Below the pieces are notes generated by a model. It saw only the letters and a program-made list of their open reading frames with translations, was not told the origin of the DNA and made no database searches. Shown in pieces: positions 32,570 through 43,758 of a stretch of 64,000 bases of DNA. Within the stretch, counting starts at the first letter, position 1, and every line of letters starts with the position of its first letter. A program made the position numbers and the translations under genes. Source of the stretch: Saccharina japonica (taxonomy: Eukaryota; Sar; Phaeophyceae; Laminariales; Laminariaceae); contig MEHQ01003574.1 in the NCBI GenBank assembly GCA_008828725.1, positions 496,001 through 560,000 on the forward strand, given 5' to 3'.

Positions 32570-33541
32570 CTAAAACAATTCGCACCCGCTCTGACCTATA
32601 CTTTGCTCTCTCCATTCCCCGTGTACGAGGGTCTGCAGGTTGCGCGCGATCTGTTCTTTGGGCCATCTGGAAATGCCGTCAGTCGCCACATTCTGCACAC
32701 CTGGAATATGTTTTGCGTCATGGGTCCAACCGCTCGTGATTTCCAGTCTACCCAATAATCTCATGGCTAGGGCCGCGCATCTGTTACGTGATCCTCCACA
32801 TCTGTCAATCCACGACACTGCTGCCACGTTGTCGCCTCTCAACAGTACTGGATCTCCTGGTGTTTTCGACCTATCTTTCAACAGGACTTGTGTCACGTAC
32901 GCTGTCATTACCATGCCGCAGAGTTCGAGCAAGTTGATCGTTATCGCGTCCTCGCCCTTCGTTACCACCTGTTTTCGCAGAAGCTCGGACAGATGGTGGT
33001 TCAGATCGTATCTCCAATACACCTGGAGCTCTGGGCAAAATCCCCCGACTGCAGTAAAGCTTGCGTCTGAGTAGTATCGTCGTGAGGCAGTTCGTTGTAC
33101 GTGTGCGTAAAAAGGTGCTCCAAGCGATTCACCGGCGTTAACCAAGTTGTGGTCGATTGCCCACTTCCAGAAGGCAATATCATTGTGAAACTCCCAGCCC
33201 AGTTTAACTACTCTCCGCGTCCGTTTTTTCGACTTGGCTATTTTGTGAAGATCGGTCAAACGTAAAAGCTGCCAGACAAAATATCGTCCCGCTCTGACTA
33301 CATACGTGAGGTTCCATAATTTTCTGGCCATGCTGAGAACGGCCTGCGCGCCTGCATGCGTTTTGCTACTCAGCCACTCAAGTTCTAGGAGTAGTTTAAT
33401 CGCTTCTATCCTTTCCTTAGTGACAGAGATTCGCATGGTGTGGGTGTTGATGGTAAAACCGAGAGCATCCACGGTTTGAATTCCAATTCGTGCTCTTCTT
33501 CGGGGCGAGAATTGGAGTTTCACCTTTTTCGCCTGGTCCAA
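32570..33541 (-). pseudogene. RT connection and RNase H domain, DIRS copy 1
   Basis: 323 residues. The end of the RT is visible in KLQFSPRRRARIGIQTVDALGFTINT. The DIRS RNase H follows: YYSDASFTAVGGFCPE (first Asp), INLLELCGMVMTAYV (Glu), LLRGDNVAAVSWIDRCGG (Asp), and GVQNVATDGISRWPKEQIAR at the end. A 1-nt insertion near 33550 (relative to copy 2) separates it from the RT palm. Confidence 0.85.
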
Positions 33542-33959
33542 ATAATCTTACGTTTTCTGATGCTAGAGAAGCCGAGGCTATTAGTGCTGTCTGATCTGAG
33601 ACGTTGAGCTGCACGCTGGCTGTGATGAATTCATCTACGTAGACGGACGTTAAAAACGGTTCGTTCTGCCTGCCCCTTCGCGGGGCGTTAACTCTTACTC
33701 CAGTTGGAATCCGGGTTGGACTTCCGGTCTCCCTCGGCTTCACGATTGTGACGTGCGACATCATGGCCTTTCCTTCTGGTAGGATAACGGCGCTCTTTGC
33801 CGTAGTGTTACAGTGGGCGTGTTCGGCCGCTGCGGCCATGAGGCCCCAGTACCCTGGCGAGGCTGCCCATCCAAAAGTGAGTCTGAAATCCGATACCAAA
33901 ACATCGTCTATCACATAACAAAAGTTCCGTGCCTGGTGCGTTGCAATCAATTCTAACAT
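33417..33959 (-). pseudogene. Reverse transcriptase palm, DIRS copy 1
   Basis: Contains AKADVTDAFRN (catalytic Asp block A, partly in an adjacent frame), DDVLVSDFRLTFGWAASPGYW, and VYVDEFITASVQLN at the place of the YxDD box, so the second Asp is Glu. The region 33960-34200 holds the RT N-terminus in another frame, with a stop in INDxSFEAG. Confidence 0.8.
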
Positions 33960-34230
33960 TCCTGAAAGCGTCAGTTACGTCTGCCTTTGCCAAAAGTATA
34001 CAATGGTGGGGGAATCTTATTCAAAGGTCTGTAAGAGCCTTTAGAAGTGCGGGGAGGGCGTCACCACAGAGACATTTTGGTACTTCTTCGGTGTGTGTGT
34101 CTCTGTTCAGTCCCCCCTTCTCCCCCCTGGCCGCTCCGGCCTCGAACGATTAGTCGTTAATTATTTTGACCTTGTGTGTGACCACCGCCCCCAGAGGTGC
34201 CACCCGTAGCCCTTTTAAAGAGGCAACGGA

Positions 34231-34497
34231 TTATCTGTCAAACACTAGCACTCGATTTCGTCTAATATCTTTATACGGTTTTGCCCAAACTAGGTCCATG
34301 TGTTCTGCCACGGCGCTGTGATTTCCATACTGCATTGCTCTGGTTAAGTCGAGGTCCGTGATAGATGTTTTCACCGGGACGCCTTTCTTGATCATGTCTA
34401 CGAGCTCCGTTATTGCTGGGAAGCCTTTAATATCCCCAAAATAGTGTTCCACTTGACTGAGAGAGAAAGGAGTTGGCAGCTGCGTCATCGATAACAC
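34231..34497 (-). pseudogene. Pol N-terminal segment, DIRS copy 1
   Basis: Reads TPFSLSQVEHYFGDIKGFP and MDLVWAKPYKDIRRNRVLVF, then a TAA, then in the same frame SVASLKGLRVAPLGAVVTHKV joins the RT. In copy 2 the sequence before APLGAVVTHKV is entirely different (LNEKWNQTKALM), so the two copies belong to different subfamilies or one is recombinant. Function unknown. Confidence 0.6.
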
Positions 34498-34741
34498 CTC
34501 CCCTGCTCAACAACAGGATCGGGCGAACAGTGCACTAGAAAACACCAGCACAAAACAGCAGACGCAAGCTATGCCTTCCAAACTCAACTCATCATCCTGA
34601 AAAGACAACGGTACTACAGCTCAACAAGTGTTCAGTATAATATTAGTGTAACATAGTAGCAGAAAAGTGTGTCGAGGGTTTCCGTATTCCTCGGCGGTAG
34701 TGGGCTAAAACATAAACGTATAGCGGGTTAGCCTGAAGGAC

Positions 34742-34890
34742 ACGAGCGGTTGGACCCATGGCGCGATAATACTCCCGGTGAGCAGAATGTATTGGCTGAC
34801 GGCATTCTCAAATGGAAAAAAGGAAAGATCGCGCGCAACCTGCAGACCCTCGTACAAGGGGAATGGAGAGAAAAAAAGTATAACTCAAAG
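34742..34890 (+). pseudogene. DIRS RNase H fragment in opposite orientation
   Basis: The + frame reads GEQNVLADGILKWKKGKIAR then NLQTLVQGEWRE, clearly related to the GVQNVATDGISRW..IARNLQTLVHGEWRE end of both DIRS copies but more diverged. Only this end is preserved. Confidence 0.75.
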
Positions 34891-35480
34891 CGTGAGCGAT
34901 TTTTGACGCGTCATATCCTCAATGGGAATGCCGCGGTCGAGCTCCTTCTGAGGCACCTGCGTAAAACAACTCCCCCAATGTTCGTCGGGGGCATCTGGAA
35001 ACATAAGGAGCGTCCACCCTGGTTTTGGGTGAGACAAAGCCACAGCGTGAGCGACGAGATCCTGCGCCGCAGCCGAGGCCCCGATCAGCTCCGGAGTCCA
35101 TTCACCATCCGCGATCGCTCGAGTAGACGCGACGTGTTTAATGCGACGCTTGGTGCTCACTATGCGCTCTTCCAAGAACACACCAAGTGGGCAAACGACC
35201 TCGGCCATTCGCAGCAAAGAAGTGCGCAACCTATTCACAGCTGGCAAGAACTGCATGAGCTCTCTCGCAGCCTCGGGCCGCCTCATGGTAGTCAAGCCTG
35301 TCAACCGCTCAGGATCGTGCTTGACCGCCACCTGCGAGTACACTTTCCCGCACCACGTGATGCTAGTCTCAAAGAAAGTACACTTGTGAGCCGCAGCGTA
35401 CAAGCCGTCCGCTTACAAGCGCTCCAAAATGAGATCCAATGTAGTGAGAAAGTCAGCCTCATCCAACCCCATACTCGTAA
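34885..35480 (-). pseudogene. Ty3/Gypsy RT thumb - RNase H fragment
   Basis: The - strand reads DEADFLTTLDLILERL, then an in-frame stop, then ADGLYAAAHKCTFFETSITW, CGKVYSQVAVKHDPERLTGL, RRPEAARELMQFLPAVNRLR and WTLLMFPDAPDEHWGSCFTQV. The 'KC.FF...I.WCGK.YS' and 'DPER..GL..MRRPE...ELMQFL' wording is characteristic of oomycete/stramenopile Gypsy elements. MFPDA carries the first RNase H Asp. Truncated at both ends: the tRNA-like unit abuts the 5' side and the DIRS fragment the 3' side. Confidence 0.85.
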
Positions 35481-35484
35481 GCCG

Positions 35485-35578
35485 GTCGCCCCGGTGGGCT
35501 AGCAGGTAACCACGAAGCCTGTTAGCGTCGAGATCGCGAGTTCGAGCCCCGCCGAGTGCATGCTCGTAGGGACTTTTT
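35485..35578 (+). tRNA. tRNA-like sequence with Pol III terminator (tRNA pseudogene or SINE head), copy 1
   Basis: A 94-nt unit with an A-box-like TGGGCTAGCAGG, a B-box-like GAGTTCGAGCC and a TTTTT run at 35574-35578. The acceptor halves GCCCCGG and CCGAGTG pair imperfectly. The T stem has an A-C mismatch and the anticodon arm does not fold with a 7-nt loop, so a working tRNA is unlikely. A near-identical unit of equal length lies at 44179-44272, and similarity runs past the tRNA part into GCATGYTCGTRGGGACTTTTT. An A8 run follows. Confidence 0.55.
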
Positions 35579-35868
35579 CTTGCAAAAAAAACTTGAATAG
35601 CGGAAAGCGCGAGTACCCGGCGTATTTACCCCCTCCGCTTGCTTTTACCGGCCTGAAAGCGGAAAGGTACTCAAACGACGTGGTAAGGAGGTAGGTGGGA
35701 GAGCAAGACTTGCACTATTTTCTCCCCTTTTAGCGTTTCAGCGGGCCTGAACGGTCCGCAGGCGGCGTGGTAAGGCGGACGGTGGGAGGGAATGACTGCA
35801 TTTCGTCTATTCTCTCGATGAATCATGCCAAAGAAAAAAGATGGAAGGCAGAAGGCTGCCTCTCCAAA

Positions 35869-36413
35869 TACCCGGCCGGGGTAAATTTATTTGTTCCGGT
35901 CCGATTCCGGTTCCGACGGTTCCGGGTACCCGCCACCGGGTACCCGGTTCTCAGTCAGACGGGGTGCAACCCTAGTCGCGTATTGTGCGAAGGCTGTACT
36001 CGTAGGAGAAAAGGAAAAAGGAGAGTCTAGGGGCACAGTGTATGTATAAATCAACGTATATCCCAGTCTTGTGGGGCTCCGTAAAGCACAATCAACGGGT
36101 ACCTGGGGTCCAAATACCCGGGGTAAAATTATTTGTTCCGGTCCGATTCCGGTTCCGACGGTTCCGGGTACCCGCCACCGGGTACCCGGTTCTCAGTCAG
36201 ACGGGGTGCAACCCTAGCGCTGTGCGCTGTGCGCAGCAAGTTTTCAGGGGCTCCTTACGTTTTAAGGGGCTCCGTATATCGTAGAACCGGGTAACCGGGT
36301 ACCCGGGGCACAGATACCCGCGGGTCGCAGACTTGGACCGGTCCGGTTCCGGTCCCGGCCGGGCCGGGTACCCGCCACCGGGTACCCGGTTCTCGCTCAG
36401 CCGGGTTACAACC
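35869..36413 (+). repeat. Three copies of a ~110-bp GC-rich palindromic repeat
   Basis: Units near 35869-35975, 36103-36217 and 36300-36413 share GTTCCGGTCCGATTCCGGTT, CCGGGTACCCGCCACCGGG and TTCTCAGTCAGACGGGGTGC. GGGTACCC palindromes frame each unit. Spacing is about 200-235 bp. No coding content. Confidence 0.85.
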
Positions 36414-36544
36414 CTACTGCTCCCTTCCTGCGCTTTGTCTTCTTCGCCTTTATCGTCCTTCTTCAGCAAACGCTATGTGTGTCTGCGCCTACGCCACGCC
36501 TCTCTCTACGGCCCTCCTCCATCTCTTCTTCTCCCTCGTCTTCG

Positions 36545-37300
36545 CGCTTGGGTTGTTTCCTTCCTTTATTGGATCCTCCAACGCTTTATTCGTGTTTCGT
36601 GTTGCTGCAGTGCACCACAGTTTCCCTCTACTCTTCTTCTTTGAGTGGTTATCCTTCTTGTACGACTCCCCGGCTCTCAGTGGTTCGCAGTCCTCCCTTT
36701 TGTTTCCTGTTTTGTTGTTATCGTTCTTCTTTTGTTCGGTCGTCTCCATCCTTTGAACCCGATATTCGTTTGCCCCGGTTGGTAACGTCCTTCAGTCTCT
36801 TGTCGGTTGTGTTGTGGGTGTCGTGCGGGAGGTTTTGGATCCTGTTGTAGTAAGTTTCTCTGTAGTGCACCTCAGTTATCCTCCGCTGTTTGTTGTTCTT
36901 TGTTTCTTTTGTCGAACCCTATACTTCATTGTCCTAGTTGGCTACGTTCTTCCGTATTTTGATTGAGGTGCTCTGGTTTTCGTCCAGGGTTTTGTCTGCT
37001 GTTTTAGTACGTCCTTTAGTAGCGCTTGGGTTGTTTCTATCCTTTATTGGATTCTCCAACGCTTTATTCGCGTTTCGTGTTTCTGCTGCAGTGCACTACA
37101 GTTTCCCTCTACTGTTCTTTGAGTCGTGTTTCTTCTTGTACGACTCTTCGCCTCTCAGTGTTTCACAGTCCTCCCTTTTGTTTCCTGTTTTGATGTTATC
37201 GTTCTTCTTTTGTACGGTCTTCTCCGTGCTTTGAACTCGATATTCGTTTGACCCGGTTGGTAACGTCCTTCAGTCTCTTGTCGGTTGTGTTGTGTGTTCG
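36545..37300 (+). repeat. ~280-bp duplication, second copy ~480 bp downstream
   Basis: 36545-36830 and 37023-37300 are about 90% alike (CGCTTGGGTTGTTTC, CTCCAACGCTTTATTCG, CAGTCCTCCCTTTTGTTTCC, GGTAACGTCCTTCAGTCTC). The spacer includes a diverged third version. Pyrimidine-rich, without a convincing ORF. Confidence 0.85.
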
Positions 37301-37329
37301 TAAAGGCCATGTTCGAGCACCTTGTGAGA

Positions 37330-38830
37330 TGGTTTTAAGTCATCGTATTAGTCGTCCCAACAGGGAGAGGCAAAAGGGGATGGCCCCAGGGGCCATCATG
37401 GCATCCGCCAGCACATTATCCTGAAAGACAAAAGCGGCGGAATAACCTATAAAATACCTACCACCCGAAACGACACGAAACTGTCATATTGTGAAGAGAC
37501 CAAACGAACACCCTCCCTGGCTCTTTACAATACAGTGATAACAGAGGAACAGAGCGACGATCAACAATAGAACTCAATCGACTCCATCACCAAAATCAAC
37601 GAAAATGGCAAGAGGAAACCCGTCCCAACGAGCAAAAACCTCTTATAAACTCCCACTCAAAAACTGTTGCAATCACATACCAGGTACGAGAGTACAACGG
37701 CCGCGCCTCAAAAGCAAAAACTAAGGCGAAAGACATAATACCAGAGATCGCGAGGTCTCCCGGACAAAAAACATATTTTTGCCCCCTACTACCGCCGTAG
37801 ATACACAGATCGTAACGATAAAGCGATATAGCATAAACCTTCTCCGCATAGCATAGAATTTACCAGATGCTACAATTACCCAAAATAATATTCGCTCGTG
37901 ATACACCATAAAACCGAAAATACTCCCTTTTTGGCTTTTGTATACTAGCTCCTAATAAACGGATAAAGAAACATCGATGTGTTGTTACAACGAACAGCCC
38001 AAGCCCTCCCAGCTACTAAAGCTATCTGATCATATGAACGCATCTAATATTCCATTTTTCTCCCTCGCGAATAAATCCACCAAGTTCGCAGATAATACTG
38101 ATGTTAGAATAAATAATCATGAATGAATATGCATACCCTCCCTTATTCTGCAACCAGTAAATAGTTACAAACAAAAGATATCCTGCATTAATCAAACAAA
38201 CCAGTAACCACCAATAATATCTCTCAACAGGAATACACCCCTCAGGGCGTACCTACGTAACCGCACTCCCTCCAAACCATTAAAAAAAAAAAATTTCAGT
38301 TCGACCAGTCACATCTGGTTTTTGCCTAAACCAAGGAAACGGACCGTTGGATTTACAAGGACTGTTTGTTTTGAACATAGAAAAAATAAAACACTTCCTA
38401 AAATTACCAGGGGGATAGGGCTACGTATACCATCCAGAATGGATCTAGACGGTATTCACCTTCGTACCATTCAAACGACTTTCCCGGGTTGAAAAATACA
38501 TTCCATACCATTCAGAGATCCCTACCAAGTGAAAAACAATACATCTCTTATATACCATTCACCACTTACCCGGGAAGAACGATAAATCCCATATAATTCA
38601 GAAATCCCTAACACGTCGCAAACGATATCTATCATACACGACTTACCCGGAAAGAACGACATCATACCATTCATAAATCCTATCCAGTCGCAAATGATAA
38701 TTCTCCAAATTCGTACGATCAAAAACATTGTTCAAATAATTTCGACCGACAGGTGTATTCAATCGCGAAAACACAATAATCATTCTCACGAATACCCACC
38801 AGAAAGACCAGACGTTAACCCTCGCCCCGC
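37330..38830 (-). repeat. Diverged inverted copy of the 25.7-27.6 kb repeat region
   Basis: The reverse complement carries the landmarks of 26.9-27.6 kb in the same order. These include GGACGACTAATAATAC..ATGACTT (here near 37338), CGCTTTACCGTTACGATC..GTAGTAGGGG and CGGGGGACCTCGCGATCTC (near 37740-37830). Both ends carry a version of the 207-bp repeat side. No coding sequence. An interspersed element at least 1.2 kb long is implied. Confidence 0.6.
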
Positions 38831-41800
38831 GATGTTGCCGAAACACAAAAAGCTCCAGCTGGCGATATCCACGTTTGTCCCCTCCATCCTTCCCGCTGCT
38901 GCTGTCTGCTGCTGCTGTCATGGAGTGCGTGCGGCTATTAACCCGCTCGACTTGTTGCCATGCGGACGCTTTTCCCCTCGTTATATAGTACTGCTGCGCA
39001 GTCAGCACCCGATATCCACGCACCCGCTCCTCCGCCACTAAACTCCCCGCAGCAGAGGGCACGCGATTATATTACATCGCGCGGCTTTCCCCAACCAAAT
39101 TGCTCACGGCTGGTGGTGGCGCACAGCTTGGCGGCCATGCGTCTTCTCGCGAACCTCCTTTGCAAACATGTTTTCCCTCGCTGTGCGATAACCCCATATC
39201 TGCTGCCTCCACAACCAACCTTCTGAAGTGAAGCGCGTACGGCAAAAACAAAATGAATGCCGTGCGACTTGGAAAACCCCCTTTCCGCTACATACGGCGA
39301 GGGTGCCCGCGGTTATACCACCACCGAGGGACTTTCAGCTACTGCTGTGTACAGCAGTACCTGCTCCGTTAGAACGCTACCGTTTCCACAGCATCGCTCA
39401 TCCCACCACGTATCTCCCCGTAGTGGAGTGTGTGCGGCCACGCCGCACTTTCGCCCCCCATCGATCCACACAACGGGGGTGCCCAAAGATTTTCTCCCTC
39501 CTTGGGGCTTTTCGCAGCTAGCGAGCTAGCTGCTGTGCGTCCCCCCTTTTTCCGCTATACTCGTACACGGCGGGGGTGGGTACGGTTATACTCCCACCGT
39601 ACGTAGGACGTAAGCTGCTGCTCCTCCCTGCCTAGAGCTGTTACACCGTAGGGCTTTAGCTACTGCTGTACAGCGTACAGCAGCAGTAGCTGACGACGCC
39701 GGCTCCACGGCATCTGTTGAAATAGCCCTGCTATGCGAAGGATAATACGCTCCCAACAGCCACACTAGGCTGTGTGCAAGGCACTGCTGTAACACACAGT
39801 GTGGAGAAGATAGTTTAAGATGTCTTTATTATGTCGTCCCGGAAAGATGCGCGAGGCATAGGAACTCAACGCAGCATCTGCTGTAGTCGTCATTAGCACA
39901 TCACATTACACTGGGGACCAGCCACGATAGGCAAATAATAACACCAGGCTAAACTCACAACGTATGACAGCATGTATGTACGAATATGGCGACACGTCCA
40001 CCGTTCGTTGTCGAAACAGCGGGTCGGGTTTTTTCTTGCATCTGCCCTACGTAAAACGCCGTTCGATTGGTTATTCTAGCTCTTGTTGTCGAAAACAGGA
40101 AACAAATTGCACTAGCCATGTCTTCTTCGCAGTTAAATATGTATGGGCATGGTCGTGAGCAATCATGCCAGGCCTCTCGGAACGCCAAATAACGCACCGA
40201 ATGATTCCCGACAAAGGCTCTGCGTAATAATATTTGCCGTCTGACAGCTGAACCGTATTTACTGCTGCTGTCGACCCCGACCCAGCGGGAGCAAATCATA
40301 ACATGATACCCATGACGCAACAACAACACAATGAATGAGTGCATAATAGGACATCATTAATAATTGTTGACAAATACTCTACGTAGTTATCTCGCAACGC
40401 TAATACCTGCTATTATTATCGTGTTCATCCTGTTTATCTAGACTAGACACCCGCGTGCTACTAGCACGTACTGGAGCGCTAGGCTGTTTTGTCCATTGTG
40501 TATACTATTAATAGTCTATGTTCTCCAGGAAAGGGCATATTTGTAGTACCTCCGAAGGCACACGTCGCGATGCCAGTAGTGTGACTCCCTATGTATCATG
40601 TACATATTTTCGCTGTATTCATACCACCATAATATTGTTTTTTTTTACATTGCCGCAACTCTGCCGCCAGGGCAAGCAGTATAACATACTGGATCAAACT
40701 TTCCGCAACCCCTTCAAATCAACACAATATTTTCCTGCGGGAACAAATTATTACATTTCCTGCGACACCTGGCCCCCGTTTCGTACTTTCTCCAAAACCT
40801 ACGATACAACGCCATTTTTTTAATTAATTCTACTAATTCAAGTCATTATTTAGTTTTCACCTTCGAAGGACACGATATGCAAGTCCGCCTCAGAGGCGGT
40901 TCTTAGCAGGATGCAGCTCACCCTCCATGCGACTCGCTCAATACCTCACGGCGCTTCGCGCTTGGTGCAAGCAATGTCTGCCTGGTTGGTGAAAACCCAA
41001 CGTGCTCCGTCCCGGCATTGTAGGGATGCGAGGGTCTATGGTCATATGACTACGGCCGTGCACGACATGAGTACCCCCCCCCCCCCTTGAGCCTCGGAGG
41101 GGGGGGTCTTTAAAACCAAGTGATTGGTTTTTGAAAAATTTCAAAAATAAAAGTTGAAAAACTTGTTTTGTGCTAAATCGTCCAGGGATCACAGCAGTGC
41201 TCCGATTGTTTTTCCATTCTGACCATTTTAGATAGTTAGGTGTCGACAAAATACTTTTCGGGCGCCCCTGTGTATGCTGTTGTTTTTGTTTTTTTTTCAA
41301 GAAAGAACCCAAACGGCACGTATACGTAGATGTTCGTTCGTGTTTTGGTTTAGCACTCAGCACAGCAGTATCCCCATAGTGTGATGCATCGCAAATTGGA
41401 CTACTACAGGTACCGAGGTCGCGCCTCATCACCACCAATTACTAGTAGCTGGGCAAAGAGGAGCCTCCGCTGAGCTCGGCGAAAAGCAGGCGAGATTGGA
41501 GCGACAGAAGGTGCTGCAGCAGCAATGATGTTTGTTGTGTTTGTAGTGTCAAACTGTGCTGCGTAACACAAATTGTATAGAAGCCCTCAGTCAGGCTCTA
41601 GATGGGTAAGACCGCCAGTCGTTGTGCACTGCATGCAGTGAGTCGAATTGTGTAACTCTCAGGTTTGTATCTCATTACAAATACCCGATGCCGCGCGACG
41701 GTGACTGCTTGCTGGGGAATGAGGACATTCTGGGGTGTACCCGGTAGCCCATACTGAAGCATGGGATATAGAATGTGTGCCACTACTTGTGGGGCAGGAT

Positions 41801-42263
41801 GTTCAATATACCCTGTATTGAACAGTACTTTGTCTGCGCACACAACTCGGGGCTGTTGTTGCCACTTCCTCTCCTGATCACAACCGTCGTTTGAATAAAC
41901 AAGGTGATATATGGCCCGTTAAGCGTCTAAACCAGGCACGTTCAAGGTTTGACTGTTAGCCCTCAGTAACCACTAATATTTCCTTCCTGTCATGGTCAAT
42001 TTCTCAAGCAGAAGCGATAGTGACGCTATCAGTGCATCACTTGACCAACGGTGAATTCCAGTATAGCTTCAATCTCTCAGCTTCAGGAATATTTTCTTCA
42101 GCTGGCGCGTTTCGTAGCTCACTGTGCAATTCCATTTGGTGGGTGTCTGTATACCGCCCGGGTCCACCTGAAAGGAAATGGGATAGTTCATGGCAGGCAA
42201 GGGAAGTAAGTATGAGTCGAAATACAAGAGACATTTTCCATGGAACTAGTGGTGTTCAAGACA
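38831..42263. other. Intergenic, no gene recognised
   Basis: Contains a long hairpin AGCTACTGCTGTAC / GTACAGCAGCAGTAGCT at about 39658-39692, C/G homopolymers near 41072-41106, and repeated CGGCGRGGGTG..GGTTATAC blocks near 39295 and 39560. ORFs here are short, without recognisable domains or consistent splice phases. Confidence 0.4.
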
Positions 42264-43758
42264 TCTATAGACACGCCTGAGCCAAGCAGGGTCTATTAGA
42301 GATGACACCTATTTTAGCAGTAATTGGGATCATCTATTCGCTGCTGGATAACACAGGGTCATCTACTGCAACGTAGCTCGTACTACATCAGTAGGTAGTA
42401 CCCATCTAGGAGCATTGAGCTGTTCCGTATCACGGTTTTCATGTGGTAAGTACCAGTACGTACCAGCAGGCATTTTACGTTTGTGTGCACTTGAACACAT
42501 ACCGTACTCTCTGGTAGCATACAGCAAATCTGCAGTCCGAGTGCGCATATCGTAAAGAACGAGCGGCATTATAGCGCAGCGTCATTGGTCGTGACTGGAT
42601 AAACAGGGAGGAATTATCTGCTGTATGCGTAACGTATGGTCAAGAGTTGGATCCTCGAGATATTCAATAGTGACCAATCAGAGTTAATTTACCAAGCCAG
42701 TAAAGGTATGCTGGACAATTAGTACATTGTCGTACCTGGTATCTACTGTATCGTAAGTGGTTTAGTTGGTCAGTATCCACCCGTGGAACAATATTCCGCC
42801 AAGTAAACACGATGCGGAATAATTGATAGGCTGTCGTATGTGGTTTGGCCGTTCGGTGTGGTACAGTGGGTATTACCGTATAGGGAATGCGTACAAGATC
42901 GGTCACGATTGTTGTTGCGTCATCTGCCGCAAGTTATCGTAGCAAGGGCATGTTGATGTTTGCGATTCAAGATCGCAGTGCGTGTTGCTGTTCGCAATCC
43001 TCAAGATGGTCATTAGAACGGGAGCGCGTTAGCACGCGCACTCTGTCACTCCTCTTCAGCTCTCTTCTAAAACATGCTCTTCACGAGCCATGTCTGCTGG
43101 ACATAATCATCTTTAAGGCCTGGGGTCACCTTCTTCTTCTTCTCTCTTCTTTTGCTCATCATCATCAGCTTCGCTTTTGAGCATATACATTAATCTACAT
43201 TGGACATCATCGTGTTTCTTCTATTGAAGCGTTCATACAAGTTTGCCTCACAGCGACTTCAGCGCGTTCACCTCAAAAAGTCAGGTTGTATCTTGTTCGG
43301 TCATCGACAAGTGGACCTGAGTGCGTACACACCAGCTGCGCTGGTATACACGCCACACCACATCCCTATCAGGTACCCTAACCCTATGACCAGAAGCTAT
43401 CCCCCTTGTATCCCAAGGGGGGCTAATCGTGCATCAAATCCAGGTGCTTTGTAAAGACAAAGTTGTTGTTATTATTTAAACCGCGAGCAAATGCTCGTAT
43501 CCCCGGACTCCCCACCAGTATACATGTATAGGTACGAGTGGAAACCCCTGATATTAATAAATCCACCGCACACACGATCAGATCCTTCAACGATCCATCT
43601 CCCTACTAAACAAAATCAGTAATATTTACCACTCTGGTGCTTGACAGCCCACAATGACCCCAAAACACATCACAGTGGGATTACTAACCTTAGTGTCATG
43701 GACCATTGAAGGATCTGAACGCATGTGCTGTGGGTCTATTGATATCAGTGGTTTCCAC

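Larger units (their letters stand above)
31129..34740 (-). mobile_element. DIRS-type tyrosine-recombinase retrotransposon, copy 1 (broken, no gag)
   Basis: Coding order on the - strand is pol N-terminal part, RT, RNase H, tyrosine recombinase. The left terminus (31129 onward, TTGTTATATTTTGGCTCAAG) matches the terminus of copy 2 at 58833. An inverted, ~80% similar version of its inner part (CGGGCTAACCCGCTACG..CCGCCGAG..CGGAAACCCTGG) lies at about 34676-34740, giving the inverted terminal repeats typical of DIRS. Gag is missing. Several stops and one frameshift are present. Confidence 0.85.

Noticed and set aside
31387..33183. + strand ORFs within the DIRS elements
   Set aside because: Antisense shadows of recombinase and RNase H, present in both copies because the DNA is conserved.
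40518..40823. 100-codon ORF near 40.6 kb
   Set aside because: No domain, no splice context and AT-rich surroundings; length is within chance expectation.
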